From contig JAJNAU010000011.1 in the NCBI GenBank assembly GCA_021462625.1, positions 1 to 47,700 of the forward strand: a stretch of DNA of 47,700 nucleotides. The letters run 5' to 3'. Of the stretch, positions 27,957 through 35,770 are shown piece by piece. Both the position numbers and the translations under genes were made by a program. The notes beneath the pieces are model-generated. The model was not told the DNA's origin. It worked only from the letters and a program-made list of their open reading frames with translations, and did no database searches. The DNA comes from Shewanella sp. GTDB taxonomy: Bacteria > Pseudomonadota > Gammaproteobacteria > Enterobacterales > Shewanellaceae. Each line of letters begins with the position of its first letter. The first letter of the stretch is position 1.

Positions 27957-29453
27957 TCACAGGGCTATCCAGGTCGCCTTAATCTCTGTGTATTTATCGA
28001 AAGCATGGAGGGACTTATCGCGGCCATTACCGGATTGCTTATAGCCGCCAAAGGGCGCGGTCATGTCTCCGCCGTCATAATGGTTAATCCACACCATGCC
28101 GGTGCGCAGCGCCTTGGCAGTTTTATGCGCCTTACTGAGGTCCGATGTCCACACGCCGGCCGCCAGCCCATATATGGTATCGTTACCTATACTCACAGCC
28201 TCATCCATTCCGTTGAATTCGATTACACTCAGCACAGGGCCAAAAATCTCCTCCCTGGCAATGGTCATCTCATTGGTGACACAGTGAAATACCGTAGGTG
28301 CCACATAGACACCCCCGGTTTCAGCCAACACCTGCTCACCTCCACAGGCCAGAATCGCGCCCTGCTGCTTGCCTTGTTCCACATACTGCAATACGGTGCG
28401 CAGCTGCTGGGCATCGACCACTGCGCCTACTGTGGTTTGAGGATCCAGCGGATGCCCAGGCTTCCAGTTGGCAAGTTCCTCCACCACCAACGCCAGCAAC
28501 TCCTCCTTGATCCCGGATTCCACCAGCAGGCGTGAACCGGCAGTACAAACTTCCCCTTGGTTAAAGGCAATGGCCGATGCAGCCGCTTTGGCTGCCTGGC
28601 GCAGATCCGGACAATCATTGTAAATAATGTGTGGACTCTTGCCACCAGCCTCAAGCCATACCCGTTTCATGTTCGACTCACCGGCGTAAATCATCAGTTG
28701 CTTGGCGATTTTGGTCGAGCCGGTAAATACCAGAGTATCCACATCCATATGCAGTGCCAGGGCCTTGCCGACGGTATGACCAAAGCCAGGCAACACATTG
28801 AGTACCCCGCGAGGGATCCCCGCTTCGACGGCAAGAGCAGCAATACGGATCGCACTGAGCGGCGACTTTTCCGAAGGCTTGAGGATCACCGAGTTACCGC
28901 TGGCGAGCGCCGGCCCCAGCTTCCAGCAAGCCATCAGCAAGGGGAAATTCCAGGGCACGATGGCGGCAACCACCCCCACAGGTTCACGGGTGATCATGCC
29001 AATTTCATTCTCAGGCGTAGGGGCAATCTCATCGTATATCTTGTCGATTGCCTCACCGGACCAGCGCAATGCCCTAGCAGCACCGGGAATATCCACGCCT
29101 CTGGCATCACTGACAGGCTTGCCCATATCCAGTGTTTCCAGCAGTGCCAGTTCATCGCCGTGGTTCTCGAGCAATTCGGCAAAACGAATCATGATTTGCT
29201 TACGTTTTACTGGCGCCATTTTCGACCAGACACCAGACTCAAAACTAGCTCTGGCACAGGCAACCGCCAGCTGGGCATCGTCACTGTCGCAGCTGCTGAC
29301 ATGAGCCAGCAAGCGACCATCCACCGGGCTGATACACTCAAATTTTGCCCCATCGACAGCATCCACGTATTGCCCGTTGATAAATGCCTGCCCACAGACA
29401 TTGAGCTTGTCAGCCAGTTGTAGCCACTGCGCCTTGGTTGTTACTGCACTCAT
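27957..29453 (-). CDS. puuC: Gamma-glutamyl-aminobutyraldehyde dehydrogenase PuuC
   Basis: Aldehyde dehydrogenase oxidising gamma-glutamyl-aminobutyraldehyde to gamma-glutamyl-GABA. The 498-aa protein has PWNFPLL (168-174), FTGST, LEAGGK with Glu268, and GEVCTAG with Cys303, and closely follows E. coli PuuC (495 aa), including DIPGAARALRW and GGYKQSGNGRDKSLHA. The start at 29453 is backed by AAGGGG upstream; the frame extends to 29519. It is transcribed apart from the other puu genes, from a divergent region shared with the transaminase gene. It may also oxidise 3-aminopropanal derivatives. Confidence 0.92.
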   Translation of the reverse strand: MSAVTTKAQWLQLADKLNVCGQAFINGQYVDAVDGAKFECISPVDGRLLAHVSSCDSDDAQLAVACARASFESGVWSKMAPVKRKQIMIRFAELLENHGDELALLETLDMGKPVSDARGVDIPGAARALRWSGEAIDKIYDEIAPTPENEIGMITREPVGVVAAIVPWNFPLLMACWKLGPALASGNSVILKPSEKSPLSAIRIAALAVEAGIPRGVLNVLPGFGHTVGKALALHMDVDTLVFTGSTKIAKQLMIYAGESNMKRVWLEAGGKSPHIIYNDCPDLRQAAKAAASAIAFNQGEVCTAGSRLLVESGIKEELLALVVEELANWKPGHPLDPQTTVGAVVDAQQLRTVLQYVEQGKQQGAILACGGEQVLAETGGVYVAPTVFHCVTNEMTIAREEIFGPVLSVIEFNGMDEAVSIGNDTIYGLAAGVWTSDLSKAHKTAKALRTGMVWINHYDGGDMTAPFGGYKQSGNGRDKSLHAFDKYTEIKATWIAL

Positions 29454-29632
29454 AAGTCCCCTTGTTGTCCTTGTACTGTCTGCGGGTGCGAGTCCGTGTC
29501 CTGATAGTCCGCAAGTCATCCTGTCCCGGGTTGATCTTGTCCAAGATTAGCCTCTGGCCGCACACCGTTTCAATATTTTTTACACACTTAACCCAAAAAA
29601 CTCTATTAAAAGTGTTTTGTGTTAAATATTTC

Positions 29633-29647
29633 TGACATAGTATGTCA
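29633..29647. promoter_or_regulatory. Perfect 15-bp palindrome between puuC and the transaminase gene
   Basis: TGACATA-G-TATGTCA, with further GTGTTA on the left and TAACAC on the right. It sits 50 nt before the transaminase start and 180 nt before puuC, in the divergent promoter region. It is unlike the PuuR box. Candidate operator for an unidentified regulator. Confidence 0.6.
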
Positions 29648-29696
29648 AATAACACACACCACTTAACCGCCAAACAACATAATAAAGGTGATACTT

Positions 29697-31028
29697 ATGG
29701 TTGAGCAACTAACGGAGCAGTCCCTGAGGAATCTGGACCATTACTGGATGCCCTTCACCGCAAACCGACAATTTAAACAAGATCCCAGACTGTTGGTCTC
29801 AGCCGAAGGCATGTACTACCAGGATCCCAATGGTCGTCAGGTGCTCGACGGCACGGCAGGTCTGTGGTGCAGTAACGCCGGTCACGGCCGAAAAGCCATC
29901 AGCGAAGCCGTCAGCCGCCAGATCCGGCAAATGGATTACGCGCCCAGTTTTCAAATGGGACATCCACTGGCATTTGAGCTGGCTGAGCGACTAAGTGCGA
30001 TTGCTCCAGTGGGCATGAATCGGGTGTTTTTCACCAACTCAGGTTCTGAGTCGGTCGACACTGCGCTGAAAATGGCGCTTTGCTATCACCGTGCTAATGG
30101 TCAGGCGACCCGCACCCGCTTTATCGGTCGGGAGTTGGGTTACCACGGCGTGGGCTTTGGCGGCATCTCTGTTGGCGGGATAGGCAACAACCGCAGAGAC
30201 TTCAACCCCCAGCTGTTGGGCGGTGTGGAACACCTGCCCCATACCCTGGATATTAGCAATAATGCTTTTACCAAAGGTCTACCTGAACACGGTGCACAAC
30301 AGGCCGACGTGCTTGAAAGTCTGATCACCCTGCATGGCGCAGAGAACATAGCAGCGGTCATCGTCGAACCCATGTCAGGTTCCGCCGGAGTCATTCTGCC
30401 TCCTAAGGGCTATTTGAAGCGTTTGCGTGAAATTACTCAACAGCATGGCATTCTGCTGATTTTTGACGAAGTGATCACCGGATTTGGGCGGGTGGGCGGC
30501 GCCTTTGCCAGCAGTCAGTGGGATGTCACTCCGGACATCATCACCACCGCCAAAGCCATCAATAATGGCACCATCCCCATGGGCGCAGTATTGGTGCAAC
30601 AGCATATTCACGATACCTGCATGCAGGGACCGGAGGCGATGATCGAATTCTTCCACGGCTACACCTATTCCGGCCACCCGGTCGCCGCTGCAGCCGCCCT
30701 CGCCACTTTGGATATCTATGAGCAGGAGCAACTGTTTGCGCGCACCACAGAGCTGGCACCTTATTTTGAGCAGGCGGTGCACAGCCTTAAAGGGCTGCCT
30801 CACATCATAGACATACGCAACACCGGCCTAGTGGGCGGTATTCAGCTTGCTCCCGGTTCCCAAATCGGTAAACGCGGCTATCAGGTGTTCGAGCGCTGCT
30901 TCCACAAAGGCGCACTGGTGCGATCCACGGCTGACATCATTGCCCTGTCACCACCGCTGATTGCGGAAAAAGCGCATATAGATCAGCTTGTTAATACCAT
31001 CACCGATGTCATTGCAACCATCGAATAA
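29697..31028 (+). CDS. Omega-amino acid:pyruvate aminotransferase (beta-alanine type)
   Basis: Class III PLP aminotransferase, 443 aa, of the beta-alanine/omega-amino acid:pyruvate group: HYWMPFTANRQFK near the start, GLWCSNAGHG (56-64), NSGSESVDTALKMA (114-127), IFDEVITGFGR (Asp257), and TTAKAINNGTIPMGA with PLP Lys286. The ATG at 29697 follows AAGGTGA; an in-frame GTG at 29688 overlaps that site. The partner gene mmsA 21 nt downstream supports beta-alanine to malonate semialdehyde. It could also accept polyamines or GABA with pyruvate; SpuC-type putrescine transaminases are relatives. Confidence 0.87.
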   Translation: MVEQLTEQSLRNLDHYWMPFTANRQFKQDPRLLVSAEGMYYQDPNGRQVLDGTAGLWCSNAGHGRKAISEAVSRQIRQMDYAPSFQMGHPLAFELAERLSAIAPVGMNRVFFTNSGSESVDTALKMALCYHRANGQATRTRFIGRELGYHGVGFGGISVGGIGNNRRDFNPQLLGGVEHLPHTLDISNNAFTKGLPEHGAQQADVLESLITLHGAENIAAVIVEPMSGSAGVILPPKGYLKRLREITQQHGILLIFDEVITGFGRVGGAFASSQWDVTPDIITTAKAINNGTIPMGAVLVQQHIHDTCMQGPEAMIEFFHGYTYSGHPVAAAAALATLDIYEQEQLFARTTELAPYFEQAVHSLKGLPHIIDIRNTGLVGGIQLAPGSQIGKRGYQVFERCFHKGALVRSTADIIALSPPLIAEKAHIDQLVNTITDVIATIE

Positions 31029-31049
31029 TCCATCAAAAAAAGAGATCCT

Positions 31050-32534
31050 ATGACGACATACAGCCACTATATCAACGGCAGGCACACCGACTGTGATGCC
31101 AGCCAACCCCGCCAAAGCGTATTTAATCCAGCCAACGGACAGAAGTGCGCCGAGGTAATTATGGCTACAGCGCAAGATGTTGACCACACCATAGCGGCAG
31201 CCAAAGCTGCCTTTGGGGCCTGGTCGGCGACAACCCCACTCAATCGCGCCCGGATACTGTTCAAATTCAAAGCGCTGGTTGAGCAACATATGGATGAGCT
31301 GGCGATGCTTATCTGCCAGCAGCACGGAAAAGTACTGGACGATGCCCGTGGCGAGCTGATCCGAGGCCTGGAGGTGGTGGAATTTGCCTGTGGTATTCCA
31401 CATTTGCTAAAGGGTGAGCACACTGAGCAGGTTGGCTCGGGAGTCGATGCCTGGTCGATGAATCAGCCGCTGGGTGTGGTCGCCGGTATCTCGCCCTTTA
31501 ATTTCCCTGTGATGGTGCCTATGTGGATGTTTCCCATCGCCATCGCCTGCGGTAATACCTTTGTGATGAAGCCTTCAGAGCGTAACCCGGGTCCGGTGCT
31601 GAAAATAGCCCAATTGCTCACTGAGGCTGGCCTGCCAGATGGAGTATTTAACGTGCTTAATGGCGACAAACTGGCGGTCGATGGCCTGCTGACTCACCCG
31701 GACATTCAGGCGGTCTCCTTTGTAGGTTCCACTCCGGTCGCTGAGTACATCTACAGCACCGCATCTGCCCATAGCAAGCGGGTACAGGCTTTGGGCGGCG
31801 CCAAAAACCATATGTTGCTGATGCCGGATGCCGATCTCGACTCCGCCGTCAACGCCCTGATGGGCGCAGCGTATGGCTCAGCCGGCGAGCGCTGCATGGC
31901 AATCTCCGTCGTGCTGGCTGTGGGCGATGTGGGAGATGCGCTGGTCGATAAACTGCTTCCGAAAATTGCTGCGCTGAAAGTGGGTGATGGCATGCAACCT
32001 GATATGGAAATGGGGCCACTGATCACCCGCGCCCATCAGGATAAAGTCGCAGGCTATATCGCCAGCGGTGTTCAGCAGGGTGCCAGGTTACTGGTGGATG
32101 GCCGTCAGACCATGGCAGATAATCCCGGATACTTTTTGGGAGCAACCCTGTTTGATGAGGTCACTCCAGAGATGCAAATCTACCGCGAAGAGATTTTCGG
32201 CCCAGTGCTGAGCATAGTGCGCGTGCCGGATTACGCCACAGCGTTGCGTCTCATCAATGACCACGAATATGGCAATGGCACTGCCATCTTTACCCAAAGC
32301 GGTGAGCTGGCCCGTGACTTCTGTCATACAGTGCAGGTAGGCATGGTCGGAGTGAATGTCCCTATTCCTGTGCCCATGGCGTTTCACAGCTTCGGGGGCT
32401 GGAAACGTTCCCTATTTGGTCCGCTGCATATGCATGGCACCGATGGTGTGCGCTTCTACACTCGCCGCAAAGCCATCACGGCACGCTGGCCTAGGCAGCT
32501 AAGCGCTGACTTCATTATGCCAACCATGAAATAA
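31050..32534 (+). CDS. mmsA: CoA-acylating (methyl)malonate-semialdehyde dehydrogenase
   Basis: Converts malonate or methylmalonate semialdehyde to acetyl- or propionyl-CoA with NAD and CoA. The 494-aa ALDH has the MMSDH features: FNFPVMVPMWMFPIA (150-164), nucleophile Cys282 in GSAGERCMAIS, and ALGGAKNH (248-254) where ordinary ALDHs have a Glu; this absence is a hallmark of the CoA-acylating family. C-terminal FHSFGGWKRSLFG fits. Co-directional with the transaminase, so the pair would take beta-alanine to acetyl-CoA. A valine-catabolic role is possible, but no valine genes adjoin. Confidence 0.92.
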   Translation: MTTYSHYINGRHTDCDASQPRQSVFNPANGQKCAEVIMATAQDVDHTIAAAKAAFGAWSATTPLNRARILFKFKALVEQHMDELAMLICQQHGKVLDDARGELIRGLEVVEFACGIPHLLKGEHTEQVGSGVDAWSMNQPLGVVAGISPFNFPVMVPMWMFPIAIACGNTFVMKPSERNPGPVLKIAQLLTEAGLPDGVFNVLNGDKLAVDGLLTHPDIQAVSFVGSTPVAEYIYSTASAHSKRVQALGGAKNHMLLMPDADLDSAVNALMGAAYGSAGERCMAISVVLAVGDVGDALVDKLLPKIAALKVGDGMQPDMEMGPLITRAHQDKVAGYIASGVQQGARLLVDGRQTMADNPGYFLGATLFDEVTPEMQIYREEIFGPVLSIVRVPDYATALRLINDHEYGNGTAIFTQSGELARDFCHTVQVGMVGVNVPIPVPMAFHSFGGWKRSLFGPLHMHGTDGVRFYTRRKAITARWPRQLSADFIMPTMK

Positions 32535-32568
32535 AATCCGGGGGCTACCCCCCCTTATGGAGCATAAA

Positions 32569-32937
32569 ATGAACATATGCATACAGGATATTCAACTAAT
32601 AAACCACCGCCAGTCAACAGGAGGGCGCTGCCATTTGCCTGTCGGCAAGTTGATAAAAGGGAATCCGGAACAAATAGTTAACAATCAATACTCAAGCCCA
32701 TGCGGCCAGTTTCATTCCGGCACTTGGCAAAGTGGCCCAGGAAAATGGAATGTAAACTATACCGAACATGAATTTTGTGACATTCTGGAAGGGCTCAGTA
32801 TTATCCAGGACAAAACAGGCAATAGCCTGACCGTCGCAGCCGGAGATAAATTTGTCATCCCCGCTGGCTTTCAGGGTACATGGGAAGTGGTTGACCAATG
32901 CAAAAAAATTTATGTGATTTTCGAGCAAAATCCATAA
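32569..32937 (+). CDS. Small single-domain cupin protein
   Basis: A 122-aa protein resembling the Cupin_3 (DUF861) group: EHEFCDILEGLSIIQD (about 63-78), AAGDKFVIPAGFQGTWEV (about 91-108). The start at 32569 is preferred over 32557 because GGAG lies 6 nt upstream. It follows mmsA by 34 nt, across a short GGGGG/CCCCC hairpin, so it is probably in the same transcript. Relatives are often of unknown function and some act on ureido or amino acid derivatives. A metal-binding or sensing role in beta-alanine catabolism is possible but not shown; the usual two-His cupin metal ligand set is not obvious. Confidence 0.75.
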   Translation: MNICIQDIQLINHRQSTGGRCHLPVGKLIKGNPEQIVNNQYSSPCGQFHSGTWQSGPGKWNVNYTEHEFCDILEGLSIIQDKTGNSLTVAAGDKFVIPAGFQGTWEVVDQCKKIYVIFEQNP

Positions 32938-33042
32938 CAAAACCTTGCCATGTGGTTGCAGCTCAGAGCTGATTTTTGGCACACGGAAAGGGCGTTGGCA
33001 CAGCAGCGCCCCTGTCAACAAAAATAAAATGGAGAATCGAGC

Positions 33043-33762
33043 GTGGATAAATATTTCAATAAAAAAAGACTGGCACACTTGTCCGGGATCCTGCTGACGG
33101 GAGCACTGCTGTCACCGCTGGCCAATGCCGGTGAGCTGAGTGGCGAGCTCGGGATGGCCAACGACTATCGTTTCCGTGGTGTATCCCAGACAGACAAAGA
33201 CTTCCAGATCTCCGGCTCATTGGACTACGGATTTGATTCCGGATTCTTCGTCGGTGCCTGGGCCAGTAACGTCGACTTCGGACCGGAAGACGACACCAAT
33301 ATTGAACTGGATCTTTATGCCGGTTATGCCCACGAAATCAATGATGATGTCTCCGTGGATGTCACCCTGCTGCGTTACAACTACTTCGATGAAACCAGCG
33401 ACTACGACTACTTTGAAGGTACAGTGGGCGCCGATTTTTATGGCTTCCGTGCCGCCTACTGGTACACCAATGATTACAGTGGAGAGGATCTGGATTACAA
33501 CTATATCGAACTGAACTACAGCTGGGAGTTTTTCGAGAATTTCAGTCTGGATCTGCATGTCGGTAATAACTCAGGCGATGCCGTGGACGACAGCTATGGC
33601 AGCAGCTACATCGACTACTCTATCGCGGTGTCGACCGAGTATTCCGGTGTAGGCCTCTCTGTGGGCTGGATTGATACCGATATCAGCTCTGAAAACCAGG
33701 TAAAAGAAGACCTGTTCAATACCGAAGGCACTGTTCTGGTTAGCGCCAGCTACTCATTCTAA
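33043..33762 (+). CDS. TorF-family putative outer-membrane porin
   Basis: Predicted 239-aa outer-membrane beta-barrel of the TorF family. Signal peptide with cleavage expected after ANA (27-29), then repeating amphipathic strands rich in Tyr/Asp, the family-typical GMANDYRFRGVSQTD (about 37-51), and a C-terminal Phe (SASYSF) as BamA-recognised barrels have. Strongly acidic. The start is GTG with GGAGAA 9 nt upstream. Its position after the polyamine island might mean it admits amines, but that is inference; a strong hairpin follows and a separate promoter is likely. Confidence 0.85.
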   Translation: MDKYFNKKRLAHLSGILLTGALLSPLANAGELSGELGMANDYRFRGVSQTDKDFQISGSLDYGFDSGFFVGAWASNVDFGPEDDTNIELDLYAGYAHEINDDVSVDVTLLRYNYFDETSDYDYFEGTVGADFYGFRAAYWYTNDYSGEDLDYNYIELNYSWEFFENFSLDLHVGNNSGDAVDDSYGSSYIDYSIAVSTEYSGVGLSVGWIDTDISSENQVKEDLFNTEGTVLVSASYSF

Positions 33763-33775
33763 TCATGCCAGGCTT

Positions 33776-33801
33776 GCAGGATCGGTTTATACCGATCCTG
33801 C
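33776..33801 (+). terminator. Hairpin after the porin gene
   Basis: GCAGGATCGGT, loop TTAT, ACCGATCCTGC: a perfect 11-bp stem, 14 nt after the stop. The T run is poor (CTCATGTTCC), so it may be an mRNA-stabilising hairpin or a weak terminator. Confidence 0.7.
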
Positions 33802-33906
33802 CTCATGTTCCAAACTTTTATCTTCTGACGGTTTACCCTTTAGCGGGATCACGACACCTGCCGCCCCAACCACATACTCCATCCCACCAATGTCGCAACA
33901 GAGCAT
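33787..33906 (-). CDS. Possible 39-aa ORF or gene remnant
   Basis: A minus-strand frame reads MLCCDIGGMEYVVGAAGVV, then IPLKGKPSEDKS and a short acidic end, stopping inside the porin hairpin. It reads protein-like and stays open nine codons upstream of the ATG, but has no ribosome binding site and no recognised family. It may be the 3' end of a lost gene. Low confidence. Confidence 0.25.
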   Translation of the reverse strand: MLCCDIGGMEYVVGAAGVVIPLKGKPSEDKSLEHEAGSV

Positions 33907-33981
33907 GACTTGGACTGTTGACTTAGTGAATCAGATTATTTGTCCAACCGATGGGATCCACTTCTGTGAATTTTGTGCATT

Positions 33982-34007
33982 AAAAAAGGAACCCTGAGGC
34001 TCCCTTT
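33982..34007 (-). terminator. ndk terminator
   Basis: On the minus strand AAAGGGAGCC and GGGTTCCTTT pair (one mismatch, one G-U), followed by a T6 run. It starts 17 nt after the ndk stop. Confidence 0.8.
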
Positions 34008-34024
34008 CATTTTTCAGATTTGAA

Positions 34025-34456
34025 TTAGCGAGTACGTGGGCACAGCTCTTCAGCACTGAAGAAGTAAGCAATTTCACGCTCGGCAGACGCCAGGGAGTCT
34101 GAACCGTGAACAGCGTTCTCATCGATGCTGTTAGCGAAGTCAGAACGGATAGTGCCGCGGGCAGCTTCAGCAGGATTGGTCGCACCCATGATTTCGCGGT
34201 TAGCCAGAACCGCGTTCTCACCTTCCAGAACCTGTACCATGATAGGGCCAGAGGTCATGAACTCAACCAGGGCGCCGAAGAAAGGACGCTCACTGTGCTC
34301 TGCATAGAATCCTTCAGCCTGCTCTTTTGACAGGTGGACCATCTTGGAGGCGATGATCTTCAGATCAGCGGTTTCAAAACGGTTGTAGATGGCACCAATG
34401 TGGTTCTTGGCAACAGCATCAGGCTTAATGATAGAAAAAGTACGTTCGATCGCCAT
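34025..34456 (-). CDS. ndk: Nucleoside diphosphate kinase Ndk
   Basis: Equilibrates nucleoside di- and triphosphates by phosphoryl transfer through an active-site histidine. The 143 aa have the standard length and the catalytic His117 in NAVHGSDS, with [12 protein letters not shown] (4-15) and [14 protein letters not shown] (91-104). Monocistronic by appearance: a perfect TATAAT lies 45 nt upstream and a terminator follows. In the isc-ndk order here it sits downstream of fdx but is separated by about 1 kb of mobile sequence. Confidence 0.96.
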   Translation of the reverse strand: MAIERTFSIIKPDAVAKNHIGAIYNRFETADLKIIASKMVHLSKEQAEGFYAEHSERPFFGALVEFMTSGPIMVQVLEGENAVLANREIMGATNPAEAARGTIRSDFANSIDENAVHGSDSLASAEREIAYFFSAEELCPRTR

Positions 34457-34500
34457 GTTACAAGCTTCCTTTGTTAGCGAGTGTAGTTATTTCCGCGCGA

Positions 34501-34506
34501 ATTATA
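34501..34506 (-). promoter_or_regulatory. Candidate ndk -10 element
   Basis: Perfect TATAAT on the minus strand, 45 nt before the ndk start. No good -35 at 16-18 nt; the hexamer at 17 nt spacing is TAGGCT. Confidence 0.55.
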
Positions 34507-34682
34507 CGAAATTTGATTGTTAAAGCCTATCTTTATGGCTTACTTATCCGTGACTTCTATCACAGTCGACATTTTGAAAAATTGTGTGCAGCGCAAATAA
34601 TTTAGTATTGGCTGAATATCCAGGTGAATGTGCGACCAATCAGGCTCTGCAAGAGCACAGATAATACATTCTGCAGCAACAA

Positions 34683-34707
34683 TTAAGCCCCGAAATACGG
34701 GGCTTAA
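34683..34707. terminator. Hairpin upstream of ndk
   Basis: TTAAGCCCCG, loop AAATA, CGGGGCTTAA: a perfect 10-bp stem. There is no long T run on either side. It could end transcription coming from the isc operon before ndk. Confidence 0.65.
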
Positions 34708-34770
34708 TCAGGCAGCTTAAATAAGTGTTCCTAATTGTGCTACATCTTACTAACAGCCTCATAGAGCACG

Positions 34771-34858
34771 GGCTTATATGCATCCGCTCACATGCCCTGT
34801 ACGACAAGGCCCTTCGATGAGCGAAGTTAAACTAAGCACAAGGATAGCGGATGAAGCC
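34771..34858. repeat. Nested inverted repeat with a 38-codon open frame
   Basis: GGCT (34771-34774)/AGCC (34855-34858) enclose CATCCGCT (34781-34788)/AGCGGATG (34846-34853), which enclose CTTCG/CGAAG near 34812-34826. A plus-strand frame (34778-34894; it contains MSEVKLSTRIADEASD) runs through it and into the adjacent mobile element. Unassigned; it may be a further mobile fragment or a structured RNA. Confidence 0.4.
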
Positions 34859-34883
34859 AGTGACCTACATTCAGGAATAACTA

Positions 34884-35417
34884 GGGTCTGTTGACCTTTG
34901 AAGATGTTTTTTGCAGCAGCTTGTGGGTTGTTTATCCAAGGCAGAGGCTTCGATGTGTAGCTAGCCTACATGAGAAACCGATAACGTAGGAGGAAGGGGC
35001 CACAAACGCTGGCCATAGGGTTAGGGAAGGTACGAATAAGTCCCGTGCGTGCTCTGCCAGTGATGACAGCCTCTAGATGCGCGACGCAGCTCGACCTTAA
35101 TGGCCTGAGTCCTTAGCGAGAGCTGCAACAAAGCAGATAGGGCTGTCAGCCTCGCCCTTCGGGGGTTTGGGGTAAACACGATGGCTGTGGTATTGCGCTT
35201 TGAAAGGCAACCCGCCTTGCTGCACCTGAATACCTTGAACTCGAATTTGCCCGTAAGCCAGAGCGGTGCGAGCACTTGCTCGCACCTTCCTTAGGCTAAA
35301 GGCGTTTTATGCTTTGTTGAGGTGTATTTGCTCAGAATTACTATGCCGCTCACACTTCGGGGCGCCTAAGATGTTTTTCGCCAGAACAAAATTTGGCCGC
35401 AAAAGGTCAACAGACCC
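34884..35417 (+). mobile_element. Second inverted-repeat element, interrupted by MITE copy 3
   Basis: Ends GGGTCTGTTGACCTTT (from 34884) and its inverted copy AAAGGTCAACAGACCC (to 35417), 16 nt perfect, flanked by TA on both sides. Without the nested MITE and its duplicated tetranucleotide it would be about 264 bp. No transposase frame. The right end lies 5 bp after the fdx stop codon. Family not identified; a TA duplication would suit an IS630/Tc-type or IS5-related source. Confidence 0.75.
35025..35290 (+). mobile_element. IS5-type MITE, copy 3 (nested)
   Basis: A 266-bp element, same orientation as copy 2 and close to it in sequence. Ends GGAAGGTACGAATAAGTCCC and GCACTTGCTCGCACCTTCC, flanked by TTAG at 35021-35024 and 35291-35294. 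Inserted inside the element at 34884-35417, so it arrived later. Confidence 0.92.
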
Positions 35418-35422
35418 TAATA

Positions 35423-35758
35423 TCAACCTTCACTCACCATATTGATGGTGTACTTGGGAATGTCGATCACCAGATCGCAATCCACCACTTTGGCCTGACA
35501 GGACAAACGACTTTCAGGCTCCAGTCCCCAGGCTTTGTCCAACATGTCATCTTCCAGCTCATCACTGGGCTCCAGTTCATCAAAACCTTCGCGAACAATA
35601 CAGTGACAGGTAGTACAGGCACAGGACTTTTCACAGGCGTGCTCGATCATAATGCCGTTGCGCAGCGCCACATCCAGAATGGTTTCGCCCACATCGGCTT
35701 CAACCACTGCACCTTCCGGGCAGAGATCTTCATGGGGTAAAAATACTAACTTTGGCAT
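35423..35758 (-). CDS. fdx: [2Fe-2S] ferredoxin Fdx of the ISC system
   Basis: Adrenodoxin-type ferredoxin supplying electrons for Fe-S cluster assembly. The 111 aa equal E. coli Fdx. Cluster ligands Cys42, Cys48, Cys51 ([11 protein letters not shown]) and Cys87 (SRLSCQAK). Last gene of the isc operon, 12 nt after hscA. No iscX frame follows; mobile sequence begins 5 bp past the stop. Confidence 0.96.
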   Translation of the reverse strand: MPKLVFLPHEDLCPEGAVVEADVGETILDVALRNGIMIEHACEKSCACTTCHCIVREGFDELEPSDELEDDMLDKAWGLEPESRLSCQAKVVDCDLVIDIPKYTINMVSEG

Positions 35759-35770
35759 AACTGATATTAC

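Noticed and set aside
34812..34840. Integron attC-like site (GTTAAAC)
   Set aside because: The core triplet occurs by itself; there is no paired RYYYAAC arm in the right place, no integrase and no cassette array.
35021..35285. Minus-strand ORFs of 62-84 codons in MITE copy 3
   Set aside because: They are chance frames in the non-coding element; they start in flanking sequence and end at the terminal repeat.
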